Part shown: positions 23,713-33,464 of the stretch, in pieces | Layout: every line of letters starts with the position of its first letter | Position numbering within the stretch: the stretch's first letter is position 1 | Assembly: GCA_964030785.1 (NCBI GenBank) | Contig: OZ034979.1 | Span: forward strand, 10,952,883 to 11,016,882 | DNA: 64,000 bases | Reading direction: 5' to 3' | DNA from: Siderastrea siderea | Lineage: Eukaryota; Cnidaria; Anthozoa; Scleractinia; Rhizangiidae | The notes under the pieces: generated by a model | The model's input: only the letters and a program-made list of their open reading frames with translations | Databases searched by the model: none | Told to the model about the DNA's origin: nothing | Translations under genes and position numbers: made by a program

Positions 23713-24714
23713 CTAAACTGAACTGTCCCGAACTGGAGGATGCCGGTGAGAGCACAGGATAACTGGCGTCAAAGGGACAGCCCTGTTGTTTTTTCTTTCA
23801 TGAGCCAGCTCCAAGTCATCCATCGCTGCCTGTTTTCTAAAACGGCACAAATTCAGCGCTTGTTTATACTCAGGAATTTTTAATGCGTACACGATTGGAT
23901 TGAGGAAAGAGTTTGAAAAAGTTATAGCAAGGGCAAAGTTAAATACTGTAGGTGACTTAATGCCGTACAAAATGGTAAAGCGTACGAAAGTCACAACAAT
24001 TGAAGGGAGCCACGATAGCAAAGCAACAAAAGATACTAGCAGCAATGTTTTTGTCAAGCGTTTGTTTTGTAAGTCTCTGTTTTGCTGTTGTGAGGTGATT
24101 CTTTGTTGATATTTTCTCCAGATACCAATATTACATCCACATACGATGAATAGCAGCGTCAAAAAGTATGATGCGACAGTATAAACTGCAAGTTTGTCAG
24201 AAACCAAGAGATTTAATACGGCAAAGATAGCGGAGACAACGATACTTAAAGTCCACGCTATGAAAATAACAATGCGGTATGTTCGGTTGGACAGTGTTCG
24301 GTGCTTTAGTGGCCAATAGATGGCGTAAAATCTCTCAACAGATATCAGAGCAGAAGACGACAGTGAGACTTGAAGGAAAACTGTGTTCACGATGTCGAAG
24401 AAGGTGTAAAAAAACCTGTTGTCAGTTGCTGTCCATAGATAATACTCATCCCCAACCTGGTAAATATGAGTGGGTAGAGATGCTCCCAAAATTAAATCAG
24501 CAAATGCCATATTGATGACCAGATATAAACTTTTCTTACGAAGTTCCTTGTTCATTGCAAAGAGAAAAATTGTCATCACGTTTCCCACAACAATGAGGAC
24601 TGCTTCTAACACAAATACACTGCAAATTGCGATGCCTTCTTGTTTAGAAGGGACTTCCCCGGTAAGTGACGAAGACGTGTTGTTCGAGCCGATGGTAGGC
24701 GACGTGGTGTTCAT
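23713..24714 (-). CDS. Rhodopsin-like (class A) GPCR, array copy U3
   Basis: A 333-residue single-exon receptor with the full set of landmarks: GN in TM1, FADL in TM2, VERF after TM3, SWLP in TM6, NPIVY in TM7, helix-8 cysteine, DSSV end. It reads MNTTSPTIGSNNTSSS at the N-terminus, with several glycosylation sequons. Copy-specific changes: SLSSSALIS in TM3 and CNIGIW after TM5 (shared with U0 and U5, where U1, U2 and U4 have CNFSIW), a possible sign of gene conversion between copies. No TM3/ECL2 cysteines. Confidence 0.93.
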   Translation of the reverse strand: MNTTSPTIGSNNTSSSLTGEVPSKQEGIAICSVFVLEAVLIVVGNVMTIFLFAMNKELRKKSLYLVINMAFADLILGASLPTHIYQVGDEYYLWTATDNRFFYTFFDIVNTVFLQVSLSSSALISVERFYAIYWPLKHRTLSNRTYRIVIFIAWTLSIVVSAIFAVLNLLVSDKLAVYTVASYFLTLLFIVCGCNIGIWRKYQQRITSQQQNRDLQNKRLTKTLLLVSFVALLSWLPSIVVTFVRFTILYGIKSPTVFNFALAITFSNSFLNPIVYALKIPEYKQALNLCRFRKQAAMDDLELAHERKNNRAVPLTPVILCSHRHPPVRDSSV

Positions 24715-25499
24715 TTTTGGACCTTTAACTAAAAGGTGAAAGCGTTTTCATTGAAATGTGTGAAGATAACTTGCTTTTGGGTGCTTTGTGCGGAAAATAA
24801 TGTCACAGCTGTTTAATCATGGAGCTGTAAGGCCAATTTCGAAGTGAAGTCATCATAAAAATCTGTTTCACAGCCAATCATCGCCGATGCCTTTGCGTAC
24901 GCATGGTTGTTCCTTCCCATCACTCTCCGCTTGCGCGTTGCGCCCGTTTCCCAAGATGAAGTACCGGTGGAGCCTATGAAGAGCCCCCCTCCCTCCTCCC
25001 CCAAAAAACGAAAACAAACAAACAAACAAAAGAAGTTGAATACAGTGAAAGTGCCTTGAGCTTTAATCTACCTTCACAGGACATCAAACGTTGTTTTTCC
25101 ATAATAGAGTTACTGACATAAACGCGACTTCAATGAATGCGAATTCAAGGGACCGTTAAGTTATTATTATTAGCAACAAGAAAATACAATCGTTTGGTTT
25201 CCATGAAGCAAATTAAAAAAAAAGAGGAATTAAAGTATTGTAAGTTGTACTAAAACAGACTAAGTTTTTAGTTTAATTTTGTACAACTGTTTAGGGACTG
25301 AAGAGTGTCATGATTGCTGGCGTAGCGGAAACTAACGCTTCATCTCGAAACATCTGTTGCGTAATGAGGTATAGGTAATGTGCCTGTACTTTTTTCAGCA
25401 CGCTATTCTTTTTGCATTTTAATTTACACGGTCTTAGGGTATTGAAATTGAATTATGCGAAGGTAATACTTTTTAGCTTCAATGAAAGGTGTGTTGATT

Positions 25500-25696
25500 T
25501 GACTGGTGGCTTTTAAAAATCCTTGATGCATTTCCTGAGAGAACAATTGCCAGTAGGTTTCCCACAACAACGAGGGCTGCTTCTAACACAAAGACACTGC
25601 AATGCAAATTGCGATGCCTTCTTGTTTAGAAAGGACTTCCTCTGTAGTTGACGAAGACGTGTTGTTTGAACCGATGGTAGGTGACGTGTTGTTCAT
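25500..25696 (-). pseudogene. GPCR N-terminus/TM1 fragment, U3 (frameshifted)
   Basis: The TM1 fragment of this unit keeps its ATG (25694-25696), but a 5-bp direct duplication (CTGCAATGCAAATTG instead of CTGCAAATTG on the plus strand, near 25600) shifts the frame within the TM1 region. It cannot encode the peptide seen in U1, U2 and U4. Confidence 0.7.
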
Positions 25697-26416
25697 TTTT
25701 TGACCTTTAACTAAAAGGTGAAAGCGTTTTCACTGTTATATGTGAAGATAACTTGCTTGTGGGTGCTTTTTGCGGAATATAATGTCGCAGCTGTGCAGTC
25801 ACCGAAGCGAAAGGCCAATTTGCAAATGACGTCGCCCCTAAGAATCCGAAATCATTGCTGATGCCTTTGTGTACGTGGTTTGTTCCTTCCCATCACCCTT
25901 CGCTAGGGCGTCGCGCTCGTTTCCCAAGATGAAGTGCCAGTGGAGCCTATGAAGAGCCTTTGGATTTTTGGGCTAGCTCTCCGCCACCCCCTCCTCCCTC
26001 CCCCCCCCCCCCCACACACACAAATGGTACCCTTTTTAAATTGATACGTGTTTAGGTGATTGAACTTCAATTATGGCTGGCTAAGTAAGGTTATGCTTGT
26101 GTGACATGTGGCGCAGAAATCTCTGGGGCGATTCAGTCCTGTGCGGAAATGAGGTATACTTCTAGTTCTAAATCCTTGACATGTATAATTTATTCTGGAC
26201 AGTTTTCATACTCAGTCACTTTTATTTCGTATTTCGTAGAAATTAATTTCGGGCATTTTTGGTGACTTCCACCGGCTGAATAAAACTTTTTGCACACGAA
26301 CAATTTTTCCTTGGTGACTTGTTCTTTGTTTTTCAAACGTTTTATTTTCTCGTATGTGCGACAATCTGTGAGTAGTATAGAAGGCAGGGGTGTCTTTAGC
26401 GACAAGCATTCGAAAC

Positions 26417-27309
26417 AATGATTAGAGCTCGGAGGTCTCGGAGGTGGGAATGGAGAAGGCACGTCCCACGTAAAGAACCTTCGGATGACAGCAGAATTGC
26501 ACTGAATTGATTACCACCAGGAAGAGGGAAAAGAGGCAGACCGAGAGACACGTGGCACAGAATGGGCTAAAAAGAGAGAAATAAATTTGATTGGAAGAGT
26601 TGGGCTGAGATAAAGGAAGCAAAAAGCAGATTAGAAAAGAGATCTTTTGTTCGCGTCCTTTCCGACATCGGGCTCGAAAAGGCCTTGTGATGTGATGATG
26701 TGCGACAACCTATGGCAAGCTTTCCCTCGACAAGTCTCCTTGTTCAAAAATAAGTCCACCGATGCAGACGTTGCGATATTGATGACGCATATGAGCTACC
26801 AGCCCAGCCACCGCACGCTGTTATTGAAACCGGGATTTTTTGCACCTGAAAACTGTGCAAACCCAACGTTGGAGACCCCTTCACCCTCAATTTGTGTTTT
26901 CCCGAGCTTAATTGCATATTGATAACCGAGCGCAATATGCATGCCCATGGATTCTCAAGATTCGCTGGCCAGACACCAGCAACCAAGAACTGTGGCAACG
27001 AACGAGAGCCTTTAGAAGGACGACATCCTTCAAAGACGCTAGAGATTGATCAGTCACACCCTCTGTAAGCCTACAACCAGCATCACAAGGCAAGCCCTCT
27101 CCTAGAAACCTCAGAAGCAAAGAAAGAGAAGCCTACCAAGAAACACCCGGGGCCGTGACCTGGAGGCAGACTTGAAGAGGACTGGCCACATATGGGGAGA
27201 GTTGGAACGACTGGCCGGACACCAGCAACAGCTGGAGGGTGCTGATTGGCGGCCTATGTCCCAGACGGGTTTGCAGGCAATGTTGATGATGATGATGATG
27301 ATGATGATA

Positions 27310-27351
<42 letters not shown>
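26417..27351 (+). mobile_element. LINE 3'-end remnants and ATG tail, U3
   Basis: Same pair of LINE C-terminal remnants as elsewhere in the array; the first is broken by stops, the second (about 27105-27282) leads into the TGATGA tract 27283-27351. Confidence 0.68.
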
Positions 27352-27352
<1 letters not shown>

Positions 27353-29612
27353 GTATTAAAAATGTAAGATGAATGACATAGCCCTCTCTTTGAACTATCT
27401 TTTAAAAGGATGCCCATACCGCCACTGATCAGCTATGAGTTATTGCGCAAAAGTTACAACTTTTGCGGCTGGCATTGAAATGAGATAGGAACTCTGCTTA
27501 CAAATACATTACCAGGTGATCTATTTATGGTACAGGGTTTTTGTCCACTGAAAATTAAAATTACTCAATTTCCTAATGGATTCCATCTGAATAGTTTCAA
27601 AGGCCGCCATTTTGTTTGTTATTCTTGCCCAACATATGCGTGGTTCCCGGACCTTTTCCGTGTAACTTTTGACTACTAAACATATCTCCTTGTCAGTACA
27701 AGAAATGTGAGAAAACCTAGTCCTCTTTTGATCTCAACCCTCTGAAAATCCATCGCGACAGGTTTGAAACAGAAATTCATGTTTCAAAAATGAGGCCTGT
27801 GCCCCCACCCACCCAGTATGCGTCATTTCCAAAAAAGAACACTTTTTTTACAGAGATCGAAAAGACAAAAAAGGGAAACAAGGAAATAACATCTGTGCTT
27901 GTAACTACAGAACTGAGTCTACAATCTATTATCGATTTATAAAGCAAGAAAATGACAACTTTGCTTCGGCCAAATCTATTCTACTTCTGTTTTTCCTCTC
28001 TCAAGGACAACTTTGATCAACCTTGAGCTAATTTTTATAGAAAACATAATATTTTACATAAGCAAAACCAAAACAAGACTGAGTATACTATCCATTGCAA
28101 GTTTTATAACATTATCCAACAGAAAGCAAGAAAAGAACACGTTGGCTCTGACCAAATGTTTCTACTTTCAGTTTTTCTATCTCAAGGCCAACTTTATAAT
28201 AACATTCAATTCCATGCAAATATCACCTGTTAGGCAATAGAAATGTAAGATAACACAGTCCTCTTTTTATCTCAAGCTTCGAAAACGTCACCGCATCAGG
28301 TTTGGAAAATAAATCCAGCTTTCAAAATGACGCCCCAGCAGCCACTGATCGGCCATGGATCGATGATGAATTTTCCAAAAATGACAACTTTTTTTACAGA
28401 AAATTGGCGGAAAATTTACGCTACCGACGAAGAACAGAATTGACGCAAAAATTTCGCAAATTTGATAATATACATCGCAAAGGCACTTGTAAGAGCGAAC
28501 TTAGCGTTGTTAAAGATGACTTAAAAGAAACTGGATTTTTTGTTTGATTTTTAAGTTGCCTTAGGATAGTCAAATCGCAGATATTAGCGTCGCGGAAGTT
28601 ACCGGTCCAGTTGCAGACAGCTAGCTGTTGTATCATATGTTGTAATTTATTATTCTCTCAATTTTCCCAGCCACTGAACTTCAAACAAGACAAACAAGGG
28701 AAGGAACTACGTAATGCTAGATGTATTTGTGCATGTGACGTATGAGGGAAACCCTTGGTGCGATCCAGTCCTGTCCTAAAAGGAAGCTTATTTCTAGTTC
28801 TAAATTCTTACTTTGTAAAATTCATTTATGGTCAAGTTTTTCCGACTCAGCCACCATTCGTTCCAGTAAACAGTCACTTCAAAGGCGTTTTCTAGAGCTT
28901 CTACTGAATAAAGCTGGTTAAACGTGAGTAAGTTTTTTTTGACAAGGAGGTCTCCTAGTTCGAAAACTGACAGTAGCGAAACATTCTTGTGTGAGTATAA
29001 GTTTTCCTTGACACGTTTTTGAAAATTTTTTGACATTTTTTTCTCGTCGTGTGTTTAACGAAAGTTTCTCATTGACAAGACTAGAAGGACTTTTTCATGA
29101 AAAACTGAGACTTGTCACTGAGTAAATGTCCTCGTGTGAGGTAAAAGCTCGCAGTTTTGCGTTCACTAAGAAAAAAATCTAGTCAAAGGCACATTGATGA
29201 TCTCGTGGATACAACGAAATTTGGCAAGTTTCTTATTGACAAGCCTAAAAGGACTCCTTTATGAAAAACTGAGACTTGTCACTGAGTAAACATCCTCCTC
29301 TGAGGTAAAAGCTCGCAGTTTTGCATTTTACACGATCAAATATTACTTGTATACACACAAGAAAATATACTTGTCAATCCTTAATTAATTTTTCTTACGA
29401 TGGTCTATTGGTCTATACTCACTGACACCTGAAATGAAGTTTACATATAGATGTAAGAAACAGTCATTACAAGACAAACTTCAATAAAACGGCCTTATAG
29501 AGTACTAATTCCGACTGCAGTGTTGCCAGTTATTTTATAGTCAACTGTTCTGAACTTTATCAACGGTCCTGAACTGAACTGAACTGTCTTGAACTGTATC
29601 AACGGTCCGGAA

Positions 29613-30614
29613 CTAAACTGAACTGTCCTGAACTGGCGGATGCCGGTGAGAGCACAGCATTACTGGTGTCAAAGGGACAGCCCTGTTGTCTTTTCTTTCA
29701 TGAGCCAGCTCCAAGTCATCCATCGCTGCCTGTTTTCTAAAACGGCACAAATTCAGCGCTTGTTTATACTCAGGAATTTTTAATGCGTACACGATTGGAT
29801 TGAGGAAAGAGTTTGAAAAAGTTATAGCAACGGTAAAGTTAAATACTGTAGGTGACTTAATGCCGTACGAAATGGTAAAGCGTACGAAATTCACAACAAT
29901 TAAAGGGAGCCACGATAGCAAAGCAACAAAAGATACTAGCAGCAATGTTTTTGTCAAGCGTTTGTTTTGTAAGTCTCTGTTTTGCTGTTGTGAGGTGATT
30001 CTTTGTTGATATTTTCTCCAGATACTGAAGTTACATCCACATACGATGAATAGCATCGTCAAAAAGTATGATGCGATAATATAAACTGCAAGTTTGTCAG
30101 AAACCAAGAGACTTAATACAGCAAGGATAGCGGAGACAACAATACTTAATGTCCACGCCATGAAAATAACAATGCGGTATGTTCGGTTGGACAGTGTTCG
30201 GTGCTTTAGTGGCCAATAGATGGCGTAAAATCTCTCAACAGATATCAGAGCAGCAGACAACAGTGAGACTTGAAGGAAAACTGTGTCCACGATGTCGAAG
30301 AAGGTGTAAAAAAACCTGTTGTCAGTTGCTATCCATAGATAATACTCATCCCCAACCTGGTAAATATGAGTGGGTAGAGATGTTCCCAAAATTAAATCAG
30401 CAAATGCCATATTGATGACCAGATATAAACTTTTCTTACGAAGTTCCTTGTTCATTGCAAAGAGAACAATTGTCATCACGTTTCCCACAACAATGAGGAC
30501 TGCTTCTAACACAAACACACTGCAAATTGCGATGCCTTCTTGTTTAGAAGGGACTTCCTCGGTAAGTGACGAAGACGTGTTGTTCGAGCCGATGGTAGGT
30601 GATGTGTTGTTCAT
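29613..30614 (-). CDS. Rhodopsin-like (class A) GPCR, array copy U4
   Basis: A 333-residue single-exon receptor, open throughout, with GN (TM1), FADL (TM2), VERF (TM3), SWLP (TM6), NPIVY (TM7), helix-8 cysteine and DSSV terminus. Copy-specific residues: LGTSLPTH in TM2, WIATDNRF in ECL1, VSLLSAALIS in TM3, FIVCGCNFSIW at the end of TM5. As in the other copies, the disulfide cysteines of TM3 and ECL2 are absent. Divergence among copies falls mostly in extracellular and membrane positions, while the third intracellular loop (ITSQQQNRDLQNKR) is invariant, which suggests shared G-protein coupling. Confidence 0.93.
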   Translation of the reverse strand: MNNTSPTIGSNNTSSSLTEEVPSKQEGIAICSVFVLEAVLIVVGNVMTIVLFAMNKELRKKSLYLVINMAFADLILGTSLPTHIYQVGDEYYLWIATDNRFFYTFFDIVDTVFLQVSLLSAALISVERFYAIYWPLKHRTLSNRTYRIVIFMAWTLSIVVSAILAVLSLLVSDKLAVYIIASYFLTMLFIVCGCNFSIWRKYQQRITSQQQNRDLQNKRLTKTLLLVSFVALLSWLPLIVVNFVRFTISYGIKSPTVFNFTVAITFSNSFLNPIVYALKIPEYKQALNLCRFRKQAAMDDLELAHERKDNRAVPLTPVMLCSHRHPPVQDSSV

Positions 30615-31381
30615 TTTTTGACCTTTAACTAAAAGGTGAAAGCGTTTTCACTGAAATATGTGAAGATAACTTGCTTTTGGGTGCTTTGTGCGGAAAAGAA
30701 TGTCACAGCTGTTTAATCATGGAGCTGTAAGGCCAATATGCAAGTGAAGTCATCATAAAAATCTGTTTCACAGCCAATCATCGCCGATGCCTTTGTGTAC
30801 GCATGGTTGTTCCTTCCCATCACTCTCCGCTTGCGCGTTACGCCTGTTTCCCAAGATGAAGTACCGGTGGAGCCTATGAAGAGTCCCCCTCCCTCCCCCC
30901 CCACAACGAAAACAAACAAACAAACAAACAAAAGAAGTTGAATACAGTGAATGTGCCTTGAGCTTTAATCTACCTTCACAGGACATCAAACGTTGTTTTC
31001 CTATAATAGAGTTACTGACATAAACGCAACTTCAATGAATGCGAATTCAAGGGACCGTTAAGTTATTATTATTAGCAACAAGAAAATACAATTGTTTGGT
31101 TTCCAAGAAGCGAATTAAAAAAAAAGAGGAATTAAAGTATTGTAAAGTTGTACTAAAACAGACTAAGTTTTTCGTTTAATTTTGTACAACTGTTTAGGGA
31201 CTGAAGAATGTCATGATTGCTGGCGTAGCGGAAACTAACGCTTCATCTCGAAACATCTGTTGCGTAATGAGGTATAGTTAATGTGTCTGTACTTTTTTCG
31301 GCACGCTATTCTTTTTGCATTTTAATTTACATGGCCTTAGGGTATTGAAATTGAATTATGCGAAGGGAATGTTTTTTAGCT

Positions 31382-31594
31382 TCAATGAAAGGTGTGTTGA
31401 TTTGACTGGTGGCTTTTAAAAATCCTTGATGCATTTCCTGAGACAACAATTGTCAGTAAGTTTCCCACAATAATGAGGGCTGCTTCTAACGCAAACACAC
31501 TGCAAATTGCGATGCCTTCTTGTTTAGAAGGGACTTCCTCTGTAGTTGACGAAGACGTGTTGTTTGAACCAATGGTAGGTGACGTGTTGTTCAT
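31382..31594 (-). pseudogene. GPCR N-terminus/TM1 mini-frame, U4
   Basis: A 70-codon frame nearly identical to that of U1: receptor-like through TM1 (IIVGNLLTIV), then a short unrelated tail ending SNQHTFH. Start codon and 5' flank kept. See U1 for interpretation. Confidence 0.68.
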
Positions 31595-32258
31595 TTTTTG
31601 ACCTTTAACTAAAAGGTGAAAGCGTTTTCACTGTTATATGTGAAGATAACTTGCTTGTGGGTGCTTTTGGCGGAATATAATGTCACAGCTGTGTAGTCAC
31701 CGAACCGAAAGGCCAATTTGCAAATGACGTCGCCCTAAGAATCCGAAATCATTGCTGATGCCTTTGTGTACGTGGTTTGTTCCTTCCCATCACCCTTCGT
31801 TAGGGCTTTCGCGCTCGTTTCCCAAGATGAAGTGCCAGTGGAGCCTATGAAGAGCCTTTGGATTTTTGGGGTAGCTCTCCGCCACCCTCCTCCTCCCTCC
31901 CTCCCCCCACCACACAAACACAAATGGTGCCCTTTTTAAATTGATACGTTTTTAGGTGATTGAACTTCAATTATGGCTGGCTAAGTAAGGTTATGCTTGT
32001 GTGACATGTGGCGCGGAAATCTCCGGGACGATTCAGTCCTGTGCCGAAATGAGGTGTACTTCTAGTTCTAAATCCTTGACATGTATAATTTATTCTGGAC
32101 AGTTTTCATACTCAGTCATTTTTATTTCGTATTTCGTAGAAACTACTTTTGGCCATTTTTGGTGACTTCCACCGGCTGAATAAAACTTTTTGCACACGAA
32201 CAATTTTTCCTTGGTGACTTGTTCTTTGTTTTTCAAACGTTTTATTTTCTCGTATGTG

Positions 32259-32318
32259 CGACAATCTGTGAGTAGTCTAGAAGGCACCCCTGCCTTCTAT
32301 ACTACTCACAGATTGTCG
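32259..32318. repeat. 60-bp hairpin from a local inverted duplication
   Basis: Arms 32259-32286 and 32291-32318 (28 bp, one mismatch) around CCCC. Units U0-U3 have a single copy here, reading AGAAGGCAGGGGT. In U4 the sequence turns back on itself at AAGGCA|CCCCTGCCTT, and is followed by a short repeat of GACAAGATTTAGC (32318-32360). Confidence 0.85.
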
Positions 32319-32373
32319 ACAAGATTTAGCGACAAGATTTAGCGACTCACAGATTTAGCGACAAGCTTTCGAA

Positions 32374-33249
32374 AGAATGATTAGAGCTCGGAGGTCTCGG
32401 AGGTGGGAATGGAGAAGGCACGTCTTACGTAAAGAACCTTCGGATGACAGCAGAATTGCAGTGAATTGGTTACCGCCAGGAAGAAGGACAAGAGGCAGAC
32501 CGAAGGACACGTGGCACAGAATGGGCAAAAAAGAGAGAAATAAATTTGATTGGAAGAGTTGGGCTGAGATAAAGGAAGCAAAAAGCAGATCAGAGGAGAT
32601 CTTCTGTTCGCGTCCTTTCCGACATCGGGCTCGAAAAGGACTTGTGATGTGGTGATGTGATGATGTGCGACAACCTGAGGCAAGCTTTTCCTCGACAAGT
32701 CTCCTTGTTCAAAAATAAGTCCACCGATGCGGACGTTGCGATATTGATGACGCATATGAGCTACCAGCCCAGCCATTGCACGCAGTTATTGAAACCGGGA
32801 ATTTTTTTCACCTTAAAATTGCGCAAACCCAACGTTGGAGACCCCTTCACCCTCAATTTGTGTTTTCCCGAGCTTAATTGCATATTGATAACCGAGCGCA
32901 ATATGCATGCCCATGGATTCTCAAGATTCGCTGGCCAGACACCACCAACCAAGAACTGTGGCAACGAACGAGAGCCTTTAGAAGGACGACATCCTTCAAA
33001 GACGCTAGAGATGGATCAGTCACACCCTCTGTAAGCCTACAACCAGCATCACAAGGCAAGCCCTCTCCTGGAAACCTCAGAAGCAAAGAAAGAGAAGCCG
33101 ACCAAGAAACACTCGGGGCCGTGACCTGGAGGCAGACTTGAAGAGAACTGGCCACATATGGGGAGAGTTGGAACGACTGGCCAGACACCAGCAACGGCTG
33201 GAGGGTGCTGATTGGCGGCCTATGTCCCAGACGGGTTTGCAGGCAATGT

Positions 33250-33288
<39 letters not shown>
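32374..33288 (+). mobile_element. LINE 3'-end remnants and ATG tail, U4 (best preserved)
   Basis: The first remnant is open for 92 codons here (32377-32655): RRWEWRRHVL, then GRRTRGRPKDTWHRM, the classic C-terminal pattern of LINE endonuclease/RT proteins. It is followed by a GATGTGATGATG stretch. The second remnant (about 33075-33249) leads into the TGATGA tract 33250-33288, the shortest in the array and without the ATAATG interruption. U4 therefore preserves the ancestral first remnant best. Confidence 0.72.
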
Positions 33289-33464
33289 GTATTAAAAATG
33301 TAAGATGAATGACATAGCCCTCTCTTTGAACTATCTTTTAAAAGGAGGCCCATGCCACCACTGATCAGCTATGAGTTATTGCGCAAAAGTTATAACTTTT
33401 GTGGCTAGCATTGAAATGAGATAGGAACTCTGCTTACAAATACATTACCAGGTGATCTATTCAT

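Larger units (their letters stand above)
21717..27601. repeat. Array unit U3 (5.9 kb)
   Basis: Fourth unit, same layout as U1. 21717-23712 is the block of internal degenerate repeats. It lacks the transposon of U2. Together with U4 it differs from U1 and U2 in the receptor N-terminus (NTTSPTIGSNN or NNTSPTIGSNN). Confidence 0.8.
27602..33464. repeat. Array unit U4 (5.9 kb), right edge of the array
   Basis: Fifth unit. Similarity stops abruptly after GGTGATCTATTCAT at 33464; a loosely related stretch of the internal repeat follows to about 33800. 27602-29612 is the internal repeat block, no gene. The unit has a local inverted duplication at 32259-32318 seen in no other copy. Confidence 0.8.
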
